Shown: positions 51,736 to 64,000 of the stretch, one piece after another
Layout of the letters: every line of letters begins with the position of its first letter
How positions within the stretch are numbered: the stretch's first letter is position 1
NCBI GenBank assembly: GCA_003993805.1
Contig: RSEF01000002.1
Span: forward strand, 96,488,268 to 96,552,267
Source: Himantopus leucocephalus
Taxonomy: Eukaryota > Chordata > Aves > Charadriiformes > Recurvirostridae
Reading direction: 5' to 3'
Length of the DNA: 64,000 nt
Position numbers and translations under genes: made by a program
The notes under the pieces: generated by a model
Database searches by the model: none
Told to the model about the DNA's origin: nothing
Seen by the model: only the letters and a program-made list of their open reading frames with translations

Positions 51736-51911
51736 TGTCGTGGTTTAGGCCAAATCGGCCACTGGGGATGTTGNNNNNNNNNNNNNNNNNNNNNNNNNNN
51801 NNNNNNNNNNNNNNNNNNNNNNNNNNNNNNNNNNNNNNNNNNNNNNNNNNNNNNNNNNNNNNNNNNNNNNNNNTGACCAAAATACGTCCTGTTTTACCTC
51901 AAACCAGGACA
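51736..51911. mobile_element. LTR-type element (solo LTR, probably ERVL-like) with internal gap
   Basis: The element starts TGTCGTGGTTTAGGCCAAAT and ends TTTACCTCAAACCAGGACA, so it has TG...CA ends and imperfect terminal inverted repeats. It is flanked by identical 5-bp duplications GGATC (51731-51735 and 51912-51916). A TG/CA-ended unit with a 5-bp duplication fits an ERVL-type LTR. The interior is mostly the 100-N gap, so length, any internal genes and orientation cannot be seen. A non-autonomous DNA element is the alternative. Confidence 0.7.
51774..51873. other. Assembly gap, 100 N
   Basis: Exactly 100 Ns, the usual placeholder for unknown size. It falls inside an LTR-like element. Confidence 0.97.
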
Positions 51912-51916
51912 GGATC

Positions 51917-54900
51917 TCATCACAGTGAGCCGGAGAAGGGAAACTGTTCAGAGATGATGAAATTTCTAAGAGGGCAATGGGATCATCAGCCCAGAATTAG
52001 CTGATCCTCCCAACGCAACATTCAGGCTCCCACCCATGTAAGCGCACAATTACATGGCTCTCCTGTTTGGGTTGAGCGTGTGTCTGTCCCAGTAGTCCTT
52101 TGCTTGCGGCATGACTGAGATTGCTACCAGAGTATCACATCCTCCCTTCAGAAATGACACTAGCCTTTAAGTGAGGTTTCAGCCAGAACACAAAAGAATA
52201 TTCCACGGTCTGGAAAAAAAACAGCTGGTGAGAAATTTGGAGTCTGCTGTACTCTGTAGGATTCGTAATTACATGCACTTAAGGAGATTTCTAGTGGTAG
52301 ATGACTGTAACCCTGCAGAAAACAGTATCATAACAAGATTCAATGACTGCAAGTAGAAGCTAAAAGCATCCAGATTCAAATTAAATTGCAGAAGACATTT
52401 GGGGAAGGGCTAGTGAAAAGAAAATAATTAACCGTTTAAAGGCATCCTTTCAGATGCTTACATGTCTCCCACTAGACATTTTTAGTAAAGATTTGATGTC
52501 TTTCTTAATAGAAATAGAAATTAATGGAAAAGTTACTGTCTGGGATTTGGGGCAGAAGTTATAGAGATCAACTTAGGTGGTCATGTGGTGTTCTGCTTGA
52601 ATAGCCATTGCTTCAGAAGTGGTGGACTTTACCTCTTTAGCCAGGAAGTCAAACTAATGAACTGCGCAGGAGATCTACCAGCAGCCAGGGACTTGGGCAA
52701 CGGTCGCAGTCAGCATCAGAGAGAAAAAGCAAAGTGTGACAGGTAGCCAAGTTGAAATATATTTCAGGGCTCAATTGCCCTAAAAATCTCAAGTTCCATA
52801 TCTGTAGCACTGATGAGGCTGTTGTTGTCACATAGTGTTTGCGAAGTCAGGGAATGACAATGACTTGAAAGGAGGTTTCTGAGAAGATGGCTTTTCTTTC
52901 AGGTGAACTGCTGCTATGGTGTAAAGCATTTTTCTTTTCTCCTTCTTTTTAACTGTTTTTTGGGATTCTCTAGAAAGTATGGGAACACTTTATTCCCATA
53001 ACTTTGCCTCTTTTGTGCCATCGACTCGCTGCCTTCCAATGCCTGACATGATGAAGACAATCTTCTATACTTTTCCAAAAACGAACCATGCCAGAATCCA
53101 CAGCCATGCTAGGAACACCCTCTTAGCTTATGTGTGGTCAAATTTGTGGTCAAATGTGTCAAATTTCTAGTCATTGACTTATTCTCCGACTTGCAAGAAA
53201 TACAGCTTGGTAGCCTCCCAGTTCAGCAGAAGCTTTGCAACAGATGCATACACCATAATTTCAGTTCTTGGTCTCATGTCATTTACCATACAGGAACTGG
53301 TTACATGCAGGTAATTTGTTGCCACAGACCACATATGAAAACTGTAGTTTTATATCCCTCTGCAAAAGAGACAGGTCAATTAACCCACAATGTCTTGTGT
53401 TCTTCTGTGAACCCCCCAAACCTCTTTTACACTGGCATGTTGCTCTTGGGACTGTTGCTTAGTGCTCTTTCCTCATAAAAAAGAACCCTAAGAGGATCAA
53501 CTTCATTGTATTTTGCAGTAAAGATGCACTGACAAATTGTACAATAAGCATTTGTTTTATTGGTGTATTTTTTAGCCAGTCTTTATATTCTGCCACTTTA
53601 ATCATAAGTCATGGAGTGTGCAGCTTTTGGTTTCAAGCTTTTTTCTATGGAGGCTGGATTTTTTTTTACACACACACAAATCTGTTGGTAGGATGGATAG
53701 AATTTGATTTTTGTTGCACCAAGTTCAGTAACTTTCAAAATTCTTGATATTTCTTGGTGTATCTCTTTGTTGTGATTTCCAGGCAGAGTGCTTACATACC
53801 GGTAGCCCAGACATAACTAAATCACAACAGTTTTCACCCACTACCGTTTAAGTTGGGGCAGGGTCATCCTGCAGCAATGAATGAAGGAGATGAATTCTAC
53901 ATCTGCATGTGGAAACTCCTGAAAGAAGGAGATGCCAGAAAGTGTAGCGGCAGTGCATATCTGTCCTTCTTTGATGGATTTCAAGTAACTAGCAATTCCA
54001 GTTAGCTGGCAGCAGTCACTGAAGAGGCTGAGAACCTATTTATGTTGATCTAATAGTCATGGGGGAGGCTGCCTGGCCCTTGAGAGAGCCTTCAAGTTCA
54101 GGAAAGCACAATAAGCTGGTGCCGTGTTTTCATCACAGGCTTCTCAGACCAGGGTAAGTCAATCCACTAGGCACCTGTCTGGTGGAAGAGGACACGTCAG
54201 AGAGCCTGATGGCTTTGGAGGTAATGGAGTGAGCCCAAGGGCTTCTGCTGTGGAACTGAGGCCAGCACCATCTCAAATCCCTGGTGAAAAGAGGCTCAGA
54301 ATAATACCCCCCCACTGTTTGCTGCAGTTAAAGGAGTTTGGCTGCCATCTCTGCAACCAGAAATACACTGTGGCAACAGCAGCTTCAACACCTCTTCTGT
54401 TCTGTGGGACAGGAGAATGCAGCCTGACTGCTGCTGTGAGGGACATGGGCTTGAGAGGACATCAGGACCACTCTGACCACTGCTACTACCTGTCCCTTCC
54501 TCTACTAGGTGCTCTACGAGGTGTCAGTTGGGACATGGGGCAGGGGAAAAGACAGGCACAGGAGGAGATACTCAGTAATGAGGGCCATAAATCTGGGAGA
54601 GGCGGTGTAGCTATCTTTATTTTGGGTGATGTTGTGAGTACTCGATGTCCATGATGCTTCCCTTTAAGGACGCCATTTTACTAGACACACAGGCGTGCAA
54701 TCTGTAGCACGGAATCAAGGCTCAACATGGTAGGGCAAGGTGGGCTACCCCCGTTAGTTGCAGAGTTTCATAGAAGAGACATCTGCAGTTCAAACTTCTG
54801 TCAGCTCTGTCTGTCCCTTTATTCTATACATCTTGCTCACCCAGAATAGGCTAAATAGACCTGTCAGCCTCCGCCTCAGATTTCTTCATTTGTCTGTCAG

Positions 54901-57900
54901 TGCAAATTTCACTGCCAGTCAGCCTAGGGCCAGGTTCAGCCATTCCTCTCTTCTAGCAAAGTAATTATTAAAGAGATTTGAAGCCTAGAGAAGAAAACAA
55001 ACTGCCTTTCCCTGTTAAGAGTGATAAACCAGTCTTACTGTAACTACAGACTTCTCTGTAACTCTGAAAAACAAGAGAAGTATTCTTTCTGTGAATAAAC
55101 TCAGTGTATTGAGTACATGAATCTGACCAGCAGCCCACATGAGCCTGTGGTATTTCCAGATGCATTGCAACACTGGGTCCTGCTCCTTCATGAAGGCAGT
55201 GTGTCCTACTGTCACAACAACAGATTTATCAACAGTGCTGCAGTTAGACCAATTGTAAACGGCGACCTTCCAGATGTGAGAGAAAAATTATACATCCCCA
55301 AGAGGAATCTCACTTAGTGAACTGTAGCAGCCCACTTCTAAGACAGGAATTTTGCTGGTGCTGCCAACTATTGGTCTGTTCCACCAACCAGTGGTAGCTG
55401 TTTTGAGCCAAAGACAGGAAATTCTTGCAAAAAAAAAGGCTCTTTGAGAAGACTTCATATAGACCTGTCTGCTCAGTTTTAGCTTCTTCCACCTCACGAA
55501 TCTATGCCATCAGCCCTTCAGATAATTGCACAACCTGAGTTGTACAGCAGCTCTCACCAGGCTTGTGCGTGTCTGGGAAGCCTGGGTACGATTGTGGCCC
55601 GTGTGCCTGGTGGCTGTACACAACACGCAGTTAAGTCCGGTACTTTCAGCGGCCGCCCAGTCTGGTTGCAATGCCCCCTTGCTCTGCGTCGGCCCGACAA
55701 GCGCAACGTTCCCAGGAACGGGCTGCAGTTGTTCTTCGTGCACCCAGTGAGCGTGAGGTATCCCCAAATGCACATGAACCCAACTCTGCTGCACACCAAT
55801 AATGTGTTGGACTTAACTACATCCACAACTTTTTGTTCTGTACTAATTCTTACCTTTCTTTCCCCATCTTGGGACTTGACGGTGCTTAAGCACTTTTAAA
55901 GGGGATGGATTTGAACTCTTTGAATCTCTCACTGGGAGATACTTTTTCCTATCTTCAACCATTTTGCAGCTCATCTCTGAAAAGTCTCCAGTATTTCAAC
56001 ATCCTTCTTACGTATGTTGCTGGTACCAGCTGGACTGATGAAAAAGCTTATCTGCTACTCAGATGGAAAAGAGTACAGAGGAAGGTATCAGCATGTGTTA
56101 CCCAAGAAATCAGAGAAATTAATGCCTTTTTGGGGGTTCAGTCTACACTAACGTGTCTGCCAATGAAATAGCAAAAGTGACTGTCTGTGTGGAGGATTAT
56201 TTTGGGATTTTTGTGTGCGTGTGTTTACCTGTCAAAAATGAAGAAGACGGTAACCCTAATGGCAATAGTGGAGGAGGTAAAAAGAATAACAGCAAGAATA
56301 AAGATGCCCAAATAAAGAAGCTGCACAATATGGCTAAAATGGCTTTCTGAGAGATGGTGTTTCTGCATGACCCTGCTTTGCAGAAGGCGTTTTAGAGTCT
56401 CTTACAGGCTTTGTGAAATTCTGCAGCTGCAGACAAGCATGGGGCAGGAAGGCCAGTCTCTGCTTGTGCCTGTGGGCTGAGGGCAATGGGCACTCACGCA
56501 GCTTGGCCAAGGCAGGCTGCCAGCTCGTAGCCAGGGGCAGGAGCTGAGGGTTACCGGGAGGAGAAGTTGTGGGAAAAGGAGAACGAAATTGAAAATGTTA
56601 TGCTTGTGAGTTCTTCGGAGCATGAGGAAAGAACAAAATTACTGCAGCCTGGGGATCTGGGGAGGTAGACTGAGATCTGCAAGAAGCCACCTCAGGTTTG
56701 TTTGGTCACCAGCCCGTGAAACAACTTGCTTCGCCCTTTGCATTGCAGCAGGTTAAGCCGTTTATGGCTTTTCTAGAGCTAGGAGCACCATCTAGTGGAA
56801 ACCTGTGCGGGTCTAGCAAATAATTCAAACTGTTTCTTGAGGGTAACAGAGATTTTGTCTTTACACTAGAATGGTATACGTTTGCTTTTATATCTATTCA
56901 CAAACACAGGAGACTAGTTTAAGTCAGCATCACAAATCAAATGAATTACAAAAATGTTTTTATTCTGTTCTCATTCCTATCTAGCCACTGTTACTATCAA
57001 TTTTCATGGAAATCATAAAAATACAACATATCCCTTTACGCAGTCCTTTCTTTTTGAGTGTTGTGGATTCCCCACTGCTATACTTAACATTTAGTGTTTT
57101 CACGTTCATATTACAGTACTCAGTGTCCTAACCAACTCCCTTAGACTCAATTTATGTGCCTGTAAATGTCTGAACTAGGACAGAGGGGTGCAGAAGAGTC
57201 TGGTACAAACATAGAGTCTGTATTCAATGAAAAATCAGCATGACAGAAGACCATAATAGGAATTGCAAATAATCTCTACAAATAGGTGTTTATCCTTTAA
57301 ATTCCTATGATTTATCTGTAGTAGATCGTGACATTAAACTCTCAAAGCTACCTCCTAAGATATGTATTTTCTAACATTCTATGAGAATAATTTTGTGCTG
57401 AGTTATAAATAAATATAATTAAGTAAATGAACTGCTTCAGGCTAGAAGAGAGCTATATGACTGTATGACAAAGAGTATGATAAAGATCCCCTACTTTGTT
57501 ACTATTTTCTCGCAATGTGGCAAGTAGAGCGCTTTCAGTGAAGGTGCCAAGTGGCATATTTAAAGTAACAAAGATGAGGTGCCTTTATACACGATTTATA
57601 AACAAAGTTTAGAATTCAGTGTAGCAAGATGTTGTGGAGACCAGAAACAGGTTAAAAAAATGGGATTCGGCATATTTTTGGAGGATAGGCCTAATGTGGC
57701 TGTTGAACACAGCGGTTGAGCTGCAGCCCTGGAAATCTCCCAGCTGCCACTAGCTGGAAGCTGGTAGGATTTGTCAGTCTTAAGAGGAGAGAAGTAGCTG
57801 GACTGGTACACATCATGGGCCAACTAATCCATTATCCTGTCTCCAACAGTGTCCAAAAGCAGATGGAACAATGAAAGCAAATCTGTAAAATACTTCCCTT

Positions 57901-60900
57901 TTAAAACTTCCCCGGCTGAGGGTATTTCTTGAGTCTGCTGCGGTCTCTTTTACAATGCTCAGGATCTTTTAAGCACTTCTGCAGCCTCCATTTGAGCCCC
58001 ACCAGACTTCTTGCAGCCACAGCCTCTTGGGCGAGGAGTTTCTCAGCTCTCCTGTCTGCCGTGTGGTGAGCCACTTCCTTTTGTTTGTTTTGAACGTGGC
58101 TGCCGCTAAATTAATTTGATGGCTTTTGCTGTTTGCACTGGACAAGACAGGGAACAGTCAGTCTCTTCTCCATCCAGGATATTGCATAATCGCTCTCTGT
58201 GAGCCCTTGCTGTCCCCATATGTTACTGGAGCACTGCTCCCGAGCTCGAAGTCTCCCTGGTGCACTGGGGCATGATGAAATTTCAGCTGATTCAGGGGGT
58301 GTTTCCACTGTGACATAAGGCAGGTTGCTTCGGGGCCGCTGTGGTCTTTTCCTCTCCCCGACCTCTTCCCTGACCCTGCTCCTGGCCACAGGCTCCTGGC
58401 TCCTGGCTCCTTCTATCCTTGTACCAGCATTGATCCAATTCAAGAGCTGCGCCTGTGACAGCATTGGGCTGCTTTGAGCTGCACTACCTGCATTTCCAGC
58501 TCTGGAAATGTGGTGCAGGGATCCCTGGGCTGGATTTTCCCAGAACAGGCTGAGATGAAACCAAATGGGCTTGGGAAAAAAAAAACCAACACCACCACCA
58601 AAAAACCAAAATAAGCACAGGTTGCTCAGGACCATGGCTCAGCTCATAAACTCTCTAAGACCTGAGATGGTTCTTCAGGTGCTTCGCTTTCCTGCCGGAG
58701 AGTCTGCCCAGTGTGGGGTCCTGGAGAGAGGGCTGGGGGTGCACAGGCAGCCAGAAGGGCACTGTATCCCAATGGCTCAGGGCACCTTCCTGGAGCCAAA
58801 TAAAATAAATCTGCCTCCAGAGCTGGACTCAGCCATCCCAGACTTAAACAAACATTATGGTACTACATGTCTGTATTTTGCCATCTCTATAAATTTGGTA
58901 ACTATACTAGTTATAAAATTAAATTAAATTGGGTATCTATTAAGTTAAAATAAGTTAACTAAGTTAAACTGAGTTCACTAAGTTAAATTTGGTAACTATT
59001 ACCTAAGTTAGGGTTTTACTAAAACAGAAAAGCTTTTAGACCGAGCAGTTTGCTTGAGACGGATTGGCAACCTCAGCACTAATATTTATGTAATCCTTTT
59101 TTTCCCCTTTGTTTCTCTCTGTTGCTCTTCCAGACTCTTTCTCTCCATAATTTTGTCATACTTGCAATTTGTTTCCTTCCAGCCTGATGGATTCGCCTTG
59201 CTGTTATATACTCAATAGAAAAGAGTACTTTAAGGATGGGAAAGTCTATATTTTGGTGATTTGGTGTATCCAGGTCACTGTTGCAGCTGAGTTGGCTGTC
59301 TTGGGAATGGAGTAGTGCCATTTGAAACAGCAGCTGCTCCTGTCTGAGCCTCCAACCTTGTAAGTATGAATTGTGCCTGTGGCAGCAAAATTAATGGCTA
59401 ACATAAAAGGAGAAATAGAAAGCAGGTGGCCTCTTGAAAAAGCAGCCAGAGCTCCAGGACCACATTTGTACTACAGAGCACATCATCAGCCATGCATTTT
59501 CTTTACCGAAAATATTTTCTGTAACCCTTTTCTGTAACCTTACTCCTTATTTGACCCACAGTCCTCCCAGAGGCCCATCCATCAGCCTGGGAAACTTGAT
59601 ATTAAAGTATAAGTAAAATGAATACATTCAGACCTCAGTAAAAAGACTGCAAACCACGGCGATGTTGCACATGTCTATTCATTTATATTTACTGTTCAGA
59701 TGCTTTTATTTGTAAAAGCAATCGAGTCATGAGCACCCCTATCCTCAGAAGAATGTAATGCCCTCACGCAAGGCAGCGTATAGTTGAAGTCTGCATCTTC
59801 CTTTCTAATTACAGTGAGTGATGTCTCTTCGTTGATTCAACTCTATGTTTCACTGAACTTGATCAAATACATTTAAAAATCCTTTTTTCAGAGACAAGCT
59901 TGAGGCACAGAGATCAGGCAGGGCTATGAATCTGGCTTTGTAACGTCTCCATTTTTTTTCAGATCTGCAGTCTGATCCACTACACCAGAGGATCATTCCC
60001 TAACAGTGGCACAAAATGTGAACCTTACTTTTTTTTAAAGACGTATTTAAAAAAGCTGCCTTTTAAGACAGGCGAGGTGAGATACCTAGGGGTTATTACG
60101 TGAGTAAAAGCTGGCAGACTGGGTGATCCATCTGAATAGGTAATTAATTCACATAAGTCTACATTATGAGATACAGACCAATACTACAGAACAAATTATT
60201 TGTAACATTTTGTAAGTACTAAATTTAATGTTGTATGAATTTGTCATTTCAACAAAAAAGTTATGGATTGTTTGTATTATAATTTCATCTTGTTAATGTA
60301 AAAGTAGGAATTTTGCTTTCCCTGGCCTCTTGGGAGCAAAAAACCAGTGTATCTAATTATCCGAACACTCAGGAACATAAAAGAATAGCAAGTGGTGAAA
60401 TTATAAATCTGTTGGAACAACTCCATGTTTTCTGATTAAACTCTATTTCTGGTGGCTCTCAGCAATCATGTTCGTCCTGTGTTCATAGTAATTGCATGTG
60501 TCAAAGCTGAGGCCTTGTGTAAACTGTACCAAATGAGTTACAATTTTAATTTAGAAGGAGATAACTGTATTTGCCCCTGCAGGCAGATTGCATCGGGTCA
60601 GAAGTATAAAAATGAATAAGAAAGAGAGTAGGGAGGAGGCTGGAGGGCCTCCAGGTTAATAATAAGTAGAAAATCTAATAAGGCTTACATTACAACAGTT
60701 GAATTTTAGGGGAGGGGGCGAAAAAATGTAATTTGCAAACATGAAGCCAAACTCTGTTACTTGCATCTGATCCATGTGTATGAGTGCTCATTACTATATG
60801 CACTTCACCCCTAGTACTACACTGATGAAAAAATTAAAAAAAAAAATGGTTTTCAAAAACTTGGAAGCTCTCAAAACCTGATGTATTTACACTATTTAAA

Positions 60901-63900
60901 AATACCTACTCTATCCCTATAATTGCATTATATTTCAGATTGTTTCTGGTTTAAGCAATACACTAAATAATTGTCTTAATGTTACATTGCATTTTGAAAA
61001 GGTTAGTGTCCTCATGAAGAATAAAGTATTTTGTTCTGAATTTAAAATATTTTTTTTTATTTGAAATTGTAATCAAGACTATTAGAAATAGGTATGGATG
61101 TGGCTAGGAGGCTACAGTATTTTTTGTACGTGTGAAAGCGATCACTTTAGCAATGACTAGATGCTGCCAATAATTTTTCTTAGTACTCTGGGCTGTGGAA
61201 GTTGTTTCTGCCTGACCTTCTGTACAGAAGACCAGAAAAACCCAAGGGTTATTTGAAAAGAATGAGATGGTACTACTGCTTATAATTAAGACTTAATTTA
61301 ATTTGTCTACAGCCTTGCAAAATTTCTCCTTTAAGGAGCCTACTTCAAGCTGATTCTGTGTTTGCGCATGTTTGATTTTCACCTGAAATAGTCCAGTCAC
61401 TTCCCAGAGTGAGATTACAAGAAGCAGCCTGTTTTGTACCTGTTAACGTTTTCTTTATAATTGCTTCATTAAGAAGCCGTGGTTCCTTCGTGTTTTAGTG
61501 CAGGATAGTTAATTTGAAGACCATGAGAGATGGATAATCTGCTACTTCCTCTGTTACCATGTTTCAGAGGTAAACTACACTCCCCATTAAAATATTCTCC
61601 CTGTTTAATAATGTGAATATGTCAGGCTTTAGCTTTCAGCCTTTAGTTCTTGTTGCAGTTTTCATTGCTGGTTTGAAAAGCTACTTAATACCAGGATTAG
61701 TATTTTTCCCTCATGGAGATAATTATACTGTGTAATCATTTCTCCTCTCAGTCTTCTTTTATCATACGCTAAAGAGATTGAGGTCTTAAAGTCTCTCTCT
61801 CACTCTTAGAAGCATTTTTTGCAGTTTTCTAATATTTTTCGAACCCTTGAACCATCTCCAAATTATGCACTGCAAATGACAGTGCAATGCTTTCAGTGCA
61901 TCTCTTTATGTAAAAGGAAAAGTGGTCCTTGTGACTTTTTTTACTATCCGTTGCATGAATTTATTCTGAAATGTTTTCTGCTCTCACTTCAGTTTGAAAT
62001 CTGTTCCCCCCAAATAGCGGATATCCCTGGTCTTCATCAGCACCCATGCGAACAACTTGCCTTTTCTGCGAGGTGCGGTACTTCCATGCAGGCTGTAGAT
62101 GCAGCTCTCATCTGTGTTGGACCCACTCCTCTCTGACAGTCTTTATGCATTCAGAGCTCTGGACTGAGCCATTCAGTCAAGACATAAAATGTTTTATTAA
62201 GAACTTCAGGAGCTGATGTGTTTGGGTTTTGGCTTTTTGGAGGGTTTGGGGTTTTTTTTCTCCATTGAATTGTATTAATTTTTCATTGTTTTGAAAGTGT
62301 AACGCAAATCATCTTCTGAACATGTATGAATACAATATGTTTGAAGCAGAATCTGCAAAGGCAGATGGAGTGAATATACAGGAAACACAGAAACATCAGT
62401 CTTCTTTCCGCACATGACCTTCATGCATCTTCTTTTTTAGGTAGGGTGCAGGCTAGGGACTCATGGGGGAGTACACAAAATCACTAGGAGATTTTCTTTT
62501 GTAAAAAATCATTTCTGCATTATAGTGAAGTCAAGGCTTTCAAGTGTTGAATGGGAAACTTTAAAAATTTGTCAGTAATTATTCCAACAATGTTACAACA
62601 ATTCCAGAAAACCAGTATATAGAATGTGTCTGGCAGTCTTCTTTAAAGCTTTCTTTGACTTTACACATGTCAGCCATGATTACAGAATTCAAAAAGCATA
62701 ATGAAATTTGATAACTGAGCACATTTTCCACCAGCATATTTGCATAAATATATCGCAACACATTTACTTATTTTTACTCTTTGGTTTTGGTTTTGTGTGT
62801 CACTTTTGAGCAGGATGACCTAACAATCCATCAAGAATACTAAAATATAACCTTATAGTTATATAACTTAATAGTTTGAACTTGATTGTGGTGCTGATTT
62901 AATATTTGAAGAAGGATGAGAAGACAGTAAACAATGTGGGCAGCAATCAGCTCCTTTTCAGAGAGAAGCTTTAATGTAGTTTTGTGCCAAAATGAACCAC
63001 AAATGTAAATGGGCTCATGCATTTTAGATAAAAGAAATTATTATTCAGACTAAGGGGAGTAAAATCAATTATAGGTTATATGTTCCTTAGCAAACAGTTC
63101 TATCATTTCCATTTCAAGCTCCTGTAAAAAAAAATCCTAGGATAATTTCTGAATGGCTGAAGGCAGATGGAAATACTTTAGTCTTTTGCCAAACAAAACT
63201 AGTTCACAGTAGAGTCACCTGCAGAGTTTTGTAAACTAGTGGGTTTTTGCAAAGCAGGACTGGTGCCATAGAAGAACTCTCACCCCCCCAATTTCTAGAG
63301 AGAAAATCTTTTTCTGTCCTGAATTACTCAAAAGCAAAAATGCCTTTAACGTGAGAGCCAACATGAATTTATATAATCAGACAGTTTACCATGAAGTATT
63401 CAAAACCAGAATAACATGACAAATTACAGCTTAGCTGATCCTCTTGGAGTTTCAAAATGACATAATTAAATGTTTATCCTGTTCCATGTGGTCTGTTAGC
63501 AAACATATTTCCATTGGATACGGACCTTGCCTTTTCTCAGAAATAAATAGTTGCCTAGCATTGGGAGACATTTAATAACAAATGTAAATAAGTAGCTAGA
63601 AGAAGCCTTCTTTCTCTGGATTGTAGCTTTCATTTATGTGTTGGGAAAAAAAAATGATACGGAATAATGACATGCACAAAACCTTCTTGTATGCAGGCAG
63701 TTACTGCTTATTTCGATATTGGTAGTTTTGAATTAATGTCCATGAGATGGGAATTCTGATGAAGGACAATGGCCTAAATTTTGTTCTCAACTATTGTCCA
63801 ACATGAGTGACTACAGTAAAGTGATCGAAGCTACTGCAGATTTACATCAGCATTAAAAGAAAGTGGAATCTTTCTCAAAGTAATGTAATGAGTTCCTTCA

Positions 63901-64000
63901 TCCTGCTTAATCCTGTTTCACTACAGCAGCCTACTACAGCTCGCATGCTGTTAATTGCTGTTAGTGAAGCATACTTAACTTCAATTGCTCCTCAGAGCCC
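51917..64000. other. Upstream intergenic region, no gene recognised
   Basis: No exon or RNA gene recognised. In mammals MRPL36 and NDUFS6 lie further upstream of LPCAT1, and I saw no sequence like either here. Open frames at 54124-54654 and 55504-55899 are noted as unexplained. From about 60 kb onward the DNA is AT-rich with short A and T runs and no interspersed repeat that I can name. Confidence 0.6.
58941..59010 (+). repeat. Degenerate ~10-bp tandem repeat (AAGTTAAACT type)
   Basis: Successive decamers TAAGTTAAAA, TAAGTTAACT, AAGTTAAACT, GAGTTCACTA, AGTTAAATTT show a period near 10 bp with decay toward the right. Confidence 0.7.

Noticed and set aside
58111..58635. 174-codon minus-strand frame
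   Set aside because: It includes a translated homopolymer region and no known domain. No splice or homology support.
44700..64000. NDUFS6 or MRPL36, which lie upstream of LPCAT1 in mammals
   Set aside because: No sequence resembling either protein was found on either strand.
1..64000. CRISPR arrays, operons, prophage or other bacterial systems
   Set aside because: Introns, CpG island, CR1 elements and low gene density show vertebrate nuclear DNA. No spaced direct repeats were seen.

Overview
The window looks like nuclear DNA from a bird. It contains the 5' half of one multi-exon gene with standard GT/AG vertebrate introns. It also has 3' tails of CR1 LINEs ending in ATTCTATG-type repeats, and an LTR-like element with the TGTCGTGGTTTA terminus common in bird genomes. 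A single CpG-rich promoter island sits in otherwise AT-rich sequence. I cannot name the species. Two runs of exactly 100 N are assembly gaps of unstated size, and single Ns sit at 1723, 26981 and 44082.

The only gene I can support is LPCAT1 (lysophosphatidylcholine acyltransferase 1), on the minus strand. Nine coding exons can be read: 44281-44397, 37485-37627, 35772-35986, 25494-25606, 23887-23947, 21354-21412, 15821-15855, 13107-13161 and 9527-9609. Reading frame and phase are consistent across all eight junctions. They encode about 294 residues: a short N-terminus, one membrane-embedding segment, and the acyltransferase domain with its HxxxxD box (H129, D134), the FVSR block, the FPEGTC block and the IPGVPVQPV block. 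The EF-hand C-terminal half known for this family was not found at 1-9526. It presumably lies beyond the left edge.

Layout. 1-9526: intron 9, no exon seen. 9527-44397: exons 9 to 1 and their introns, with a CR1 tail at about 20.8-21.1 kb, a CR1 copy broken by a gap at 34.1-34.3 kb and a fresh 74-bp tandem duplication at 30.7-30.9 kb. About 43.95-44.68 kb: CpG island promoter with GC boxes, a palindromic NRF1-type site and very strong G-quadruplex motifs. 44.7-64 kb: upstream intergenic DNA. I recognise no gene there, only an LTR with a 5-bp target-site duplication (also broken by a gap), simple repeats and a few unexplained open frames.

I found no previously undescribed system. The more interesting signals are the promoter quadruplex architecture, a strand-composition asymmetry that appears to change at the promoter, the paired frame-restoring small exons, and the coincidence of both gaps with interspersed repeats.
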